The translations under genes and the position numbers were made by a program. Below, piece by piece: positions 35,600-45,650 of a DNA stretch of 64,000 nt. Every line of letters begins with the position of its first letter. The first letter of the stretch is position 1. The notes under the pieces are model-generated. The model worked only from the letters and a program-made list of their open reading frames with translations. It was not told the DNA's origin and searched no databases. Source of the DNA: Toxonevra muliebris (taxonomy: Eukaryota > Arthropoda > Insecta > Diptera > Pallopteridae); contig OY829329.1 in assembly GCA_963691655.1 (NCBI GenBank), positions 64,474,852 through 64,538,851 on the forward strand, written 5' to 3'.

Positions 35600-37110
35600 C
35601 TTATAAATGTCTTACTTTGAAAATGGTCTAATTTTTGGATTCAATTTTGTACTGAATTTTAGTCTGATATTGGTTTAACTTTTTCGTTTTTGAACTGAAT
35701 TCTGGTTTGATTGTAAGTCACAATTTTGTTGTATTTTAGTTGGAATTTTAATCTGAATTTGGTTTGAGTTTTAATCTGATATTGGTTTAACTTTTCCGTT
35801 TTTGAACTGAATTCTGGTTTGATTGTAAGTCACAATTTTGTTGTATTTTAGTTGGAATTTTAATCTGAATTTGGTTTGAGTTTTAATCTATGTTTGGTCT
35901 AAATTTTGATTTGCTTTCCAGGGTTTGATCTGATTTCTGTTCTAAATTTTGATTTTATTTGCAACGTTTGCAGATCAGCGTTTGATCTGATTTCTGGTCT
36001 AAATTTTGGTTTGCTTTTAATTTGTATTTGGCGTCTTTTTAGCCTCAGTTTTAATCTAACTCTTAGTTTGAGTTGTAGTTAATATTTTCGTCTGAATTGG
36101 CTTGACTTTGATACTATTTTGGTCTGAATTTCGGTCCGAAATCGGTCTGAATTTTGTTTTAAAATTTGGTCTGAATTCGTCTGGAATTCTGGTCTAGTTT
36201 TTGTTTAATTTAAGTTCAGATTTTTTTATGTGAATATTTATCAGATATTGATCTGAATTTTGGGTTACTTTCGTTCGGTATTTGGTGTCCTTTTGGCCTA
36301 AAGTTTTTTCTAACTATTGGACTGAGTAGTGGTCTACATTTTTTTTTTTGAATTTTGAAATGAATTTTAGAACTGACTTTGGTTTTGATTCGGTCTGAAT
36401 TTTGGGTTTTTAGCCTGAGTTTTGACCTGAATTTGATCTCATTTTGGTCGATTTTTGTTGGAATTTCTGTTCGATTCGTGGTCTGAACATTGTTTTTTTT
36501 TTAACCGGTTGTTGCTCGGTACCCGAAAGGATGTACGGATCTCGTTGGGATTTAAAATGTATTGGTTTTTTGGTCAAATTAAGATATACTTATTTACATT
36601 TTAAGTAATGCACAACAGGCTTAAAGAACGTGTTTAATTTTTCATAAAAATTAGTTGCTTGGTTATGGAGTTGTGTGATCGTAAACTCACCACCAGGCCG
36701 ATATTAATAGCGATATCGATGCTAAGAGTGATATGAATATATAATTCAAAAATTCGTTTAAAGTACTATCCAAATCAACTGTTATCTTAACTTAATTTTT
36801 TTTCGGGTTTTTGTTTCTACCAAAAATGACTCAAAAAATGGAGATGTATCAAATTGTTTCATCAAAATTTTTTCTCAAAGGTAATTAAAATTTCCTTCAA
36901 TTTGTTTTCTCAAAATAGATCATTTAACAATATAAATCCATCAGAAAAGTCATAATCAAGATTTTGATCTGAATTTGGTTTCAGTTTGATCTAGATTTTT
37001 GATCTGAATTTGGTTTTTTCTTGGTTTGAACTTCGATCTGAAAAAAGTATTTAAATTTTAGTTTGAAATTTGGTCGAAATTTCCGCTTAAATTTCTATTC
37101 GATTTTAGTT
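35600..37110. repeat. Degenerate satellite, TCTGAATTTTGGT-like words
   Basis: Variants of TCTGAATTTTGGTCTGAATT recur throughout at irregular spacing of about 12-20 bp (GGTTTGATTGTAAG, GGTCTAAATTTTGG, GGTCTGAATTTCGG). The same word family appears at 62,690-63,000. It is cryptically simple DNA with no coding capacity. Confidence 0.75.
35663..35886. repeat. 112-bp tandem duplication
   Basis: Two adjacent 112-bp units (35,663-35,774 and 35,775-35,886), each starting TCTGATATTGGTTTAAC, are almost identical; the one difference I see is TTTTTCG against TTTTCCG. This is a recent local duplication inside an otherwise degenerate satellite. Confidence 0.85.
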
Positions 37111-37114
37111 TGAA

Positions 37115-37840
37115 TTTTAATTTATTAAGACCACTCCAATTTGCCTTTCCATAAAGCCACATTAATCGCTTTGGGGCTATTGGCAAAGTGTTATGGATTC
37201 TAGAATACGGAAAGGATGCTAAAATGGTGCAATGGTCCGAATTTCCAAGAGGTGCGTGGATACTTACATCATATTTGTCATGATGGGAAGTAAGAATCAG
37301 GTCAGGGATGTTATGCGCTTGGCCTACGATGCACGGAATGTGCGTCGGTTCAGTCACTCATTGAGTCAGACAGTTCGACTCGGTAAAAAGCTCAACATAT
37401 AAGCCTTCGGGTGTTGTGTGGCTCGAATGGCGTAGCCAATTTAAATTGTGAACATTAAAGTCTCCAGCTACAACAATTTCACTGCACGAATATGTTTGCA
37501 AAATAGAAGCAATCGAATCAGAAAGGAAGTCTAACTTATTAAAAGTAAGATTCCTATCTGAATTCGGGCTTCTATAAAGAAAACAGAAGTGCAGCAAATG
37601 TGACTGGATGCTAAGTTTAACCCACATGGAGCCAAACTCAGCATCCGTCATGTAGAGTTGTTAATGGCACTGGTATGCAACTTCCTGATTTATAAAGAGG
37701 GCAAGACCCCTATGGGGAGAAAATAATGGCTCTAAGCGATAGCCGAGTATGTGGAAGTCTAGTGGGTCTGCACCCTCACACACCTGGGTCCCTCCCAGTG
37801 CCATTATATGGGGCTTATGGAGATTTATAAATGCAAATAC
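37115..37840 (-). mobile_element. LINE endonuclease (APE-type) fragment
   Basis: Reading leftwards, a frame near 37,840-37,661 encodes LHKPHIMALGGTQVCEGADP and GYRLEPLFSPHRG. Next comes 37,651-37,358 with LHFCFLYRSPN and VVAGDFNVHNLNWL, which carries the Asp/Asn active-site pair. Then comes 37,357 on, with LILTSHHDKYDV and GNSDHCTI, which holds the conserved SDH. This covers most of an AP endonuclease-like domain, which nicks target DNA for LINE integration, in three pieces separated by stops. RT and RNase H are absent. It ends against the CTGAATTTTGGT satellite. Confidence 0.8.
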
Positions 37841-37940
37841 AGAGAAGAAAGAGGGTTTTGGTAGATAGTGAGTCTGATTTAGTAAAATTAGCCGGATCCC
37901 CCCCCCAAACTCAAATCCTACAACCGCCACTGTATGTATG

Positions 37941-38699
37941 TACAACCTACCTCATTCATCTCTCTCTCTCTCTCTCTCTATCTCCCTCTCTGTATACACT
38001 TGAGTATGGCAATTTTAATTTTCTTCGTTGATGCTTTACGATATTGAAAATTAAGTCATTAAGAAATATTTAAAGGCCTGACATACATATCTATGTACGT
38101 AATAGTAAATGAATTCGAAATGACTGAATGAATGCCATGGCAATGATGCAATGGATGGAGAAACAGAGACGCTATTATTAAAATGCATTCAGTAAAATAT
38201 GATGATGCAATGCTGTGCAATGAGATAATTTATTGTGTCCAGACACTTGAGCAAAAACAATTGAATTTTGCGAGAAATGAAAACAAGGGGAAACGTCATC
38301 ACTTTCGTCGCCGAATGACAATGACAACAAGAACACGACAATGGCAACGGTGACGATGGTAATGATAATGGCGATGAGTGTGATGGTGATGATTGTGATA
38401 TACCTCGGCAGATAGTTGCACATAGTTATATACATTTTTGTTCACACTCCTGATTGCAGTCGTAGTTGCCAGATAAATGATATTTATATATTTGAATGAA
38501 TAAATATTCCTTATATCCAAGAGATTTTCTTGGTAATTTTTTAACTGCAATAGGAGCAAAATCTTTAGAAACTCAAACCGATTTTTGGCAGTTTTTTCAA
38601 ACAAATTTTATGGCCCAAAAACGGCCCTGAAAAATTTAAAAAAGGAAACTTTATAGTTTTAAAAACATAGTCCAACAAATTATGACTATTTGGTTGCAA
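37941..38699. other. Non-coding stretch with TC and GAT repeats
   Basis: No gene is recognised. A (TC)n run lies near 37,960-37,980. ACGACAATGG/GATGATAATG trinucleotide-like sequence lies near 38,315-38,400, and the open frames on both strands there are its translation. Confidence 0.42.
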
Positions 38700-39257
38700 C
38701 AGAATAGCCACCCTAAAAAAAATTCCAGTACCGACACTGTCGACTGGAAACAGAAAGCAAAAACAAGGAAAAAGAATTGCACGCATAAAGCAGACACGCA
38801 CAACATCTAGTAAGTGAGTCTTAATAGAAAGATCAAGGAAGATAGTTGTGAAAGAACAACCAACTGCAGTAATCAACAATGGAGAAGTTGTACCAGAGCT
38901 ATTGGAGCAGCAGTATATGCTGCAGATATCAAGCAGACTAACAACAATACACGGGTAGCAGGAAAGTAGCTTCGAGACAAAACTCGACGGCTGGACCGAA
39001 AACTGGGCATCAGACAGAGGGACAAGTGACGTTTCGGAGTGGTGTGTCCAGCCACTCGCCACTTGACGGAACGAGTGGAGACGTGTGAGATCGGTTCATC
39101 TGACCCGACCCCTCTCTCGCAACCGTGACCTTAAAACACGGAGGCCGCGATACATCAAGCTACACGCGGTTGTCCTACCAAGCGGATCAGATAATCAGAG
39201 ACGTCGAGAGAAAATTCGGGCCCGGTGGTAATAAACTGTGCCCCCCCCCCCCCCCCC
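38700..39257 (+). other. GC-richer segment ending in C17, possible retroelement remnant
   Basis: The composition is close to balanced, unlike the AT-rich flanks, and complex. In one plus-strand frame near 38,890-39,020 the translation reads like basic, coding-type sequence (YAADIKQTNNNTRVAGK, stop, LRDKTRRLDRKLG). It ends AATAAACTGTG followed by 17 C (39,241-39,257). No domain is identified. It may be the remnant of a retroelement ORF, or an exon-like piece of something else. Confidence is low. Confidence 0.25.
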
Positions 39258-39335
39258 TTATCTCTATATTTATGTATGTGGCAAGGAGAAATTATTTTAT
39301 ACTTTTTAGTCTGTTTTAAAAACGTGGTATTTTAA

Positions 39336-40054
39336 GGGGGTATTCTACCCGAGATGGTCCGAAAAATCGATTTTTTTTTTTTATTTAATATTTTTGATGT
39401 AGACAACGAGTTTTATGAGAAAGAAGAGGCGGCAATGTATGGTCCTGGAATCGCTGATTAACCGTAAGTTACATCATTTGTAAGTACCATGTTTGTAAAT
39501 CTTTAAACTCGTTTTTCTCGAAACCATTTTTTTCGGGACGGTGGACACGATTCACAAAAAACCACTTGTCCAATTGACTTGAAATTTTACAAGGCTACTA
39601 AGCAAAGGTATAGGTATGGCATTATCTAGGATTATGGCGAAAGCATTTGATTAACTCATGTTTTTAATGCAAAATATAAACAAAAACAGGGCAAAAAATC
39701 GTCATTTTTTTTTCAAACGTCTGATTTAAATTGAAGAATTTTTTTTCTTTATTCCCTAGATGAGGCGATAGCAGGAAGTCGCACGATTACAAAATGGGTT
39801 ACATTTTGTGTTTCAGAATATTTAAACCGGAGATATCATGTCCACCATGGAGCAACTATTTTCGGCAGGCTCAAGTTTGAGGCGTCGAATGAACCATTAT
39901 TAACAAAGATATTTTTAGCATTTAAAACGAAAATTATTGTTCAAAACCTGTAGAAAAGCTTGCAAAAAACCTTGAATAAAAATATTGAAAAGCTTTTCAT
40001 TTACAACGATTTGAAAACATCGATATTTTGCACCATCTCGGGTAGAATACCCCC
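39336..40054. mobile_element. TTAA-flanked non-autonomous DNA transposon
   Basis: The left end GGGGGTATTCTACCCGAGAT and the inverted right end are identical for the first 23 bases (through GATGGT), and similarity continues to about 37 bp (AAAAATCGAT against AAAATATCGAT). TTAA lies directly outside each end (39,332-39,335 and 40,055-40,058). TTAA duplications are known for piggyBac and Kolobok superfamilies. The GGGGG start is not the usual CCC of piggyBac, so superfamily is left open. It is 719 bp long with no transposase. Confidence 0.83.
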
Positions 40055-40672
40055 TTAAAAAAATTTGTTCATTTTAATTTTTATCAACGATTCTAGCTGG
40101 TTGCCATATATATTTATGAAACCTCTTGAATTCAGTCCGATATTCTGAAGCTTTTCAAACAAATGTGGCATAAGCATATTCGTTGTATAAAGTTTTTTTT
40201 CCTATTCTACATAACAAAAATTTTTCGAATATAAGGCCCGGACCCGTCTGCAAAATGTCTTCATGATTGATAGATGATTAACCCGATAAATAATTTTCAT
40301 GGTTTGTAATTCAATTTTCAGACGCATTGACACTTGTTAAAGTTTTTCTGGATTTTAGGATTTGGATTCAAATTCGGGCCCGCTCCACCCTCCTCTCGTC
40401 GGGCCTGATGATAATCAATTTTGTAGGTTAGGTTAGGTTGGAGTGGCTTTCGAGAGACACACTTAGGCCTGAACGACCCATTGTGATACCACATAGTTGG
40501 ATCTACAGTTTAACGCCGATTCCGAACGGCGGTGTGGCAATTTTTTATCGGCTTGGTGGTTTTGCCATTATCAACCAATGTGTGTACTTGTACACTATTT
40601 TATAATTCTCATACACTTCATATTGATAGTGAATATAAGAAAGTAATGAAAATTAACCACCAGACGAAGACG

Positions 40673-40683
40673 GGAATCGAACC
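40673..40683 (-). promoter_or_regulatory. Pol III box B of the SINE
   Basis: The minus strand reads GGTTCGATTCC, a full match to the box B consensus GGTTCGANTCC. It lies 32 bp downstream of box A, a normal internal promoter spacing for a tRNA-type gene. Confidence 0.85.
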
Positions 40684-40715
40684 TGAACCTCCCAGATGAA
40701 AGTCTAGTGCACTAT

Positions 40716-40726
40716 CCACTAGACTA
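40716..40726 (-). promoter_or_regulatory. Pol III box A of the SINE
   Basis: The minus strand reads TAGTCTAGTGG, a full match to the box A consensus TRGYNNARNGG. It begins 11 bases after the SINE start, as in tRNA genes. Confidence 0.85.
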
Positions 40727-40894
40727 TCGAGGTCGTCAATCAATTTTGTAACACGAAGAACCTCTGGAGGCCGCTGAGTCTACCCCAGCCATAGAAAGAA
40801 GGTTACGTAACAACATATTTCAGAGTTCAATAAGAGTTCTTTCTTTTTCCTCATATTTAAGTGCAAACACAATTCGAAAATCATTCTAAGTGAA

Positions 40895-41075
40895 AATATT
40901 TAGGTGCCATATAGGAGTCCGAAAATCCTCCGCTATATGACTCCTATAAACGTGCCCTCGTTTATAGGGAAAAACATCCTAAAATACTCCTTTAGGAGGG
41001 TATTTAGGAGCCCTAATCCTCCTGAATAAGTGTCCTATTAGAGTTTTTTAGGAGTCCCAATGTTAGCTCGGTATT
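40895..41075. repeat. AGGAGTCC/GGACTCCT-rich hairpin region
   Basis: AGGAG or CTCCT words occur many times in about 170 bp, in both orientations (TATAGGAGTCCGAAAATCCT, GCTATATGACTCCTATA, ACTCCTTTAGGAGGGTATTT, TAGGAGCCCTAATCCTCCTG, TAGGAGTCCCAATG). Several pairs can fold into nested hairpins. It resembles subterminal repeats of a DNA transposon, but no ends or target duplication were found. Confidence 0.5.
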
Positions 41076-42734
41076 TTTACTTTTCACAAAGCATTCTTAA
41101 TATGTGTGTGTGTGTGAGAATTCATTTATCATCTGGCAACCTATGTATGTATATATGACCAACAAATATTGCATACGAAAATTTTCCTGGTAAAATTTTG
41201 CTACTAAAATTTGCATTCAATTATTTTCAAATCAGTGTCCATTTTTCCGGCAAATTATGCGGACTTTATTTGTTGTTGTTGTTATTGTTCTTCAGACACA
41301 AGCTGAAACTCGGAAACTGAATGAACGAATGAATGAATGTGAACATAGAGCAGCAACAGTAAAAGTAGCAAAATGATTTGCTGATGCGACAATTGTAATT
41401 TTTCACTCGCTTGATTCTTTTATTGTCTCTTTTCATCACTTTATTTGCCTTTATCTTTCACTCACGCTCACACTCACACTTACTTTCTCATTTCTGCTTA
41501 GTCCCTCAGCTCAACCAAGCTGGCTTATTCTTAGCCTTTGTTCTATTACAATGTATATTCACTGTATATAAGTGTACATACATACATATATATGCATGTC
41601 TGTATGTATGTATGTATGTCGTTGACAGCGCCTCCCTTTCCTTCCGCTTCCTCTCTCATTTCATGTCATGGTTGATTCTTTTGTCTTCTTGGTCATTTTT
41701 AATGAGAAATTCACGCGTCCTTTGCGGCAGCACGTTTTTATGCTTTTGTTTTTCATTTTTCTTTTTTGTTGTATTTTTTTTTTTTTTTTTTTGGTTCTTT
41801 TCTTATTTGATGAAAGTAAAACGAAATTTATTACATTTAAAATAAAATTCTCTCTCTACAAAGTGAAAGGAAAAAATTAATTTTTCTTTTCCGCGCTGTT
41901 GTTCTTCTCCCTTACTGTTGTAGTTGGAATTTTCTTTTGTGTGCGCGTCAGTTTTCTTTTCTTTTCTTTTATTTTTTTTTGAGTTTTTTTCTTGATGAAT
42001 ATTTTTACAGATCATACTTTTTCCGGTTTTCAGTTTTCCTCTTTTCTATTTTCATTATTCATTTTTTTTTTCTTTCACTCATTGTTGCTTGGTTTGTTTT
42101 TCTCCCTCTTTTTTTTACTATGTTCATGCACTCCATTGAGACTTTGTTAACTTGGCCAATTTGTTTTATGGCCAACACTTAATAGTTGCTCTTTGATTTC
42201 ACAAATTGAACGAACATTGTTGCCGCCGTCCGTCCGTCGTCATTGTGTATTTTGGGATATACTGCCTGCCATTGTTGCTGCTCAAGAGTGCAAATTAAAT
42301 TTTAAAAATCTTGTTTATAAGCTTTTAAATGCTTGTGGTAATACATAAATGAAAACTAATTAACATGGTCATGGCAAAAAAAAAAACAAAACAAAACATG
42401 GAAGTGGGGAAAAGTTGTTTATAGAAGTTGATTGATTTTAATTAAATCAAATGATTTAACTATTGGTCAGATGGAAAGAAATAATTTCTGGCCTGAGGGG
42501 AAAATTGCAATATATGTTTTTTGGTTGCAGGTTGATGTTCTTGTGGGTTGTTTTAAGTTGGGATTCGATGTGAAGTTGTATTCAAATTTTGAGTTCAAAC
42601 TAAGTGCTCCCTTTCATCAGCTCACTGATTTCTACTGCAAATGGTAAACTTTTTTTTATCTGAAACTTCACAATGCAGGCTTAATTTAAGCAACTAACAT
42701 GGAACTAAAATTTGAACATTTTGATTAGTAAATG
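41076..42734. other. AT-rich non-coding stretch
   Basis: No gene is recognised. A GT run lies near 41,103-41,116 and a TATG run near 41,601-41,619, with long T-runs near 41,770-41,795 and 41,940-42,110. Open frames (41,411-41,880, 41,937-42,182) are Phe/Ser-rich translations of T-rich DNA. Confidence 0.42.
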
Positions 42735-44262
42735 CAGGAAGACTCACGTCGAGCTGAAGGTCTCGCGTGCTCTAAAGGTTTTTTGGCAGTGCAGGCGAGC
42801 TTTCGGCAAGACTTGGGGTCTGAATCCAGCTCTGGTATACAGGGTATACATTGCTCTTGTGAGACCTATTGTCACGTTTGCCTCTGTAGTATGGTGGAGA
42901 CGAACTTTGGTTAAGTCCACAGTATCCTCTCTGACCAGGCTTCAGAGAAGTGTGTGCCCTTGGGTATCACTGGTGCAATGTGTACTATATCTGGTGATGC
43001 CCTTAATGGCTTGCTTGACTTGCTTCCTCTGGATCTTCAAATCCGCAAAGAAGCGAGGAGAGCGGCCTACAGACTCCGATTAAATGGAGTCTGTCATGTC
43101 GAGGCGGATGTAGGGCACAGTATGATATGCCACCAGTTGTCAGTATAGTGCCCACTATTTTTGATGCCCGTGGACAATCATGTGTCTTACATCCGCTTCG
43201 GAAGAAGATATGAAGTCAGGTTCCCGAAACGTGATCAATGGTTACGTCCAGAGGTCGTACTCCGGGGTCTTCGTCAAGTCTTCTATACCGACGGATCCAA
43301 AACCTCAAACGGTACTGGATCCGCTTGGTACTTGGACCAAGGATGAGACCAAGTACTCTTTTTCCACTGGACAGATGGCGTCAGTCTTTCTAACGGAGGT
43401 TTTCGCTATCCTAGACGTGGTGAGCTGGATAATTGAGAAGAGGTGGCATGGGAAGTGCATAGGTATCTGCAGTGATAGTCAAGCTGCACTGAAGGTCCTT
43501 GCTAACCCTGTCAGCTCCTCACAATTGGTCTGCGAGTGTAAGGCAAAACTAAATAGTGTTGCAAAACACAACAAGTTATGCCTTAAATGGGTTCCAGGAC
43601 ACTTTGGTATTTCAGGGAATGAACTGGCTGATAAACTAGCTAATGAAGGCTCTTCAATTACACCATGGGGTCCAGAATCTTTTCTTGGCGTAAGTTCTGG
43701 GGAAATCATGAGTTGGATTAAGGATTTTGTGGGTTCTATCCATAGAGAAAGATGGTCCGAGCTTGACTCCTACAGAACCGCAAAGTGCTTTGTGAGACAA
43801 CCTAACAGGAAATCAGCGAAATTTCTTCCCAAACTGAGAAGAAAGAACCTGAGATTACTGGTGGGTGGGTGTCATCACCGGGCATAGCACATGTGGTCAG
43901 CAAATGACTAACATGAACGTCATCACCGATCTAATTTGCCAATAGTGTCTTGAAGACGACGATACTACAGAGCATTATCTTTGTAACTGTCCGGCGTTCG
44001 CGAGAATCAGATTAAGGCCATTGGGTAGTGATGTCTTGAGTATGAATAATGTCCATACTCTTCCTCTTCCTGAGCTTCTAAGCTTTATCAGTAAAACAAA
44101 GAAGTTCGAGATTGAGAGACCCTAGACCTTACTTCTTCCCATTTATCCTCACATAACTTTTCTGTCTCTCTACTCTCTTTTACTGGTTCTATACTTGGGT
44201 ATAGCACAATGATCCTCGTTGACTGAGTGCTTTGGTTAAGTCCAGCTCACCCACATCTCTAA
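42735..44262 (+). mobile_element. LOA/I-like LINE, 5'-truncated (RT thumb, RNase H, C-terminus)
   Basis: The order is thumb (42,735-43,083: KTHVELKVSRALKVFWQCRR, KTWGLNPALVYRVYIALVRP), then RNase H split by a frameshift near 43,330. The first Asp is in VFYTDGSKTSNGTG (frame 43,161-43,346). The Glu (FLTEVFAIL), Asp (CSDSQAALK) and WVPGHFGISGNELADKLA lie in the frame 43,180-43,887. Then come a TGHS-type motif and a C-terminal Cys cluster (CLEDDDTTEHYLCNCPAF, about 43,950-44,000). The 3'UTR near 44,205-44,262 contains GGTATAGCACAATGATCCTC and GTCCAGCTCACCCACA, similar to the SINE 3' end at 40.43 kb. No clear tail or target duplication was found. Confidence 0.86.
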
Positions 44263-44439
44263 ACTCTAAAATGCGGGAATTAAGCAAGTATTGAAGTCCA
44301 ACTTAACTTTGTTATTTGAAGCTCGTTATAGCAGAGGAGAGTTTAAAGAAACGAAGCCTTCATTAAAATATTTTGTTATTCATTAGAAAACGTAGATTCG
44401 TCAGAATTCAAAAAAAAAAAACTGGAAAGAAACGCAGAA

Positions 44440-44880
44440 GGAACATGATTCATAAGGGACAAGAAGGGATGATTCATAAGTGAAATGAGTCAGGTAGAAC
44501 TGAACACAAAAGAAATAGGATTTAAAGACACTGGTTGGATAAAAAAAAACTGTATTCAAAAGGGATTGGGCATAATTAAAATGGAATGGAGTGAAAAAAG
44601 TACAACATTTAAAATGAGTGGAGTTGATTCAAAAAGAAAAGTATTCGAAAAAGGCGTGATTCAAAAGACACTGAAATCAAAAGCGTTTAAATTTAGAAAG
44701 TACTATATTCAAAAGAACTAGATTCAAAATGGACTGGATTGGAATGAGATTCGGTTAACAAAAAAACAAAGGTCTGGATTCAAAATGGAACAGGGTTCAA
44801 AAGAGACTGTACTCAAAACAACTAAACTCCAAACGGATTGGATTTCAAATGGATTAGATTCAAAGGGGTTGAACTGTTAA
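44440..44880. repeat. Degenerate short-period repeat, GATTCAAAAGGGACTG-like
   Basis: Variants of ATTCAAAAGGGATTGG recur about every 15-30 bp (GATTCAAAAAGAAAAG, GATTCAAAAGACACTG, ATTCAAAATGGACTGGATTG, GGTTCAAAAGAGACTG). The open frame across it (44,485-44,721) has a Lys/Ile-rich translation with recurring IQK words and is not a gene. The tract begins just after the LINE 3' end. Confidence 0.7.
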
Positions 44881-45134
44881 AAAATATATTTCCAGATTTT
44901 AGCGTTTAAAGTCATATTGTGGTATAAAAGAAGAGTGAATTTCTCTAGAAAGAGGTGCAAGGAGAAAACGCTGGAAAGTTGGATCTCTATATGGCAGCCA
45001 TATAAGTTGAAAATCTTACAGATTTTCTAACTCACTGTATCTCCCATTTTTTTATTTTTTTGTTTTACTAATGATATAAAAAATATATCAAAAGTAAACG
45101 AATATATCCCAGCATAAAAACCAAGTGTATTCTC

Positions 45135-45650
45135 TTGTGCAGATCACATCAATACGCTGAGAATAGTTATCGAGCAAAGTGTGAAATACAAATCCAAACT
45201 TCATAAGCTGTTCGTTGATTTTGAAAAGGCGTTTGACCGCGTTTAAACCGCGCTCCGCAGATGAAGTGTTCCTAGTAAATTAGTTTCTCTGATCAAGAAA
45301 AGCTGCAACAATGCAATCTGCTTTTTGTTGCATAAAAGAAAGTTGCCAGACTCATTTGCTGTAGAGAGTGGTGTTAGGCAAGGCTGCATACTGTCACCAA
45401 TACTGTTCCTTATTATCGTTGGCGATATCTTAAATGCTTCTTTCACCATCGATCGCCGATGTAGGGGCATCCAGTGGCAAATTAACAATCGCTACCTTAG
45501 TCACCTGGCAAACGCTGACGACGTCTATCTGAGCCTTCGTAACGACATTCTACGCAGAGTTACCACCGATCATCAGCAGTTTTAAGTGGTCAATAAGTTT
45601 TTCTACCTTGGCAGCATGATCACGGCAGATAGAGGAGCTGATTTGGTTTT
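45135..45650 (+). mobile_element. LINE reverse transcriptase fragment of a second type
   Basis: The plus strand encodes ADHINTLRIVIEQSVKYKSK and LFVDFEKAFDRV (motif A with catalytic Asp, about 45,215), then a stop. Next come AVESGVRQGCILSPILFLII (motif B, about 45,360), the degraded active site HLANADDVYLSL (about 45,505; YADD reads NADD) and FFYLGSMITADRGADL (thumb, about 45,600). The GVRQGCILSP signature and DFEKAFD motif differ from the LOA/I-type LINEs nearby, so this is another LINE clade that I do not assign. Both ends are truncated. Confidence 0.83.

Larger units (their letters stand above)
35241..37932. mobile_element. Large hAT-like element with cryptic satellite and LINE remnant inside
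   Basis: The left end CAGTAGCGTATCCAGAGGGG and the inverted right end CAGTGGCGGTTGTAGG share a CAGTRGCG terminus. Both flanks carry the 8-bp direct repeat TATGTATG (35,233-35,240 and 37,933-37,940). An 8-bp duplication and this terminus suggest a hAT-type element of 2692 bp. The caution is that TATGTATG is a common microsatellite word here. No hAT transposase is visible. The interior holds a degenerate CTGAATTTTGGT satellite (35,600-37,110) and a minus-strand LINE endonuclease fragment (37,115-37,840), so it may be a composite of nested insertions. Confidence 0.6.
40426..40737 (-). mobile_element. tRNA-derived SINE with (AACCT)n tail
   Basis: A perfect 13-bp direct repeat AATCAATTTTGTA flanks it (40,413-40,425 and 40,738-40,750). 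The minus strand starts exactly at the duplication with GACGACCTCGATAGTCTAGT, a tRNA-like head. A stem CTAGA/TCTGG encloses the 7-base loop CTTTCAT, giving a TTC anticodon (Glu-like), and the acceptor GACGA can pair with TCGTC. Box A and box B are perfect to consensus. About 230 bp of unrelated body follows, then a 3' end TGTGGTATCACAATGGGTC...GCCACTCCAACC that resembles LINE 3' ends in this window, and a tail of about three AACCT units. Length is 312 bp. Confidence 0.88.

Noticed and set aside
40655..40737. A functional tRNA-Glu gene on the minus strand
   Set aside because: Box A, box B and the anticodon stem fit, but the T-stem and part of the acceptor stem do not pair. The unit continues into a SINE body and tail between direct repeats.
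41411..42182. Phe/Leu-rich open frames that look like membrane proteins
   Set aside because: They are translations of T-rich and CT-rich low-complexity DNA, overlap one another in different frames, and show no conserved motif.
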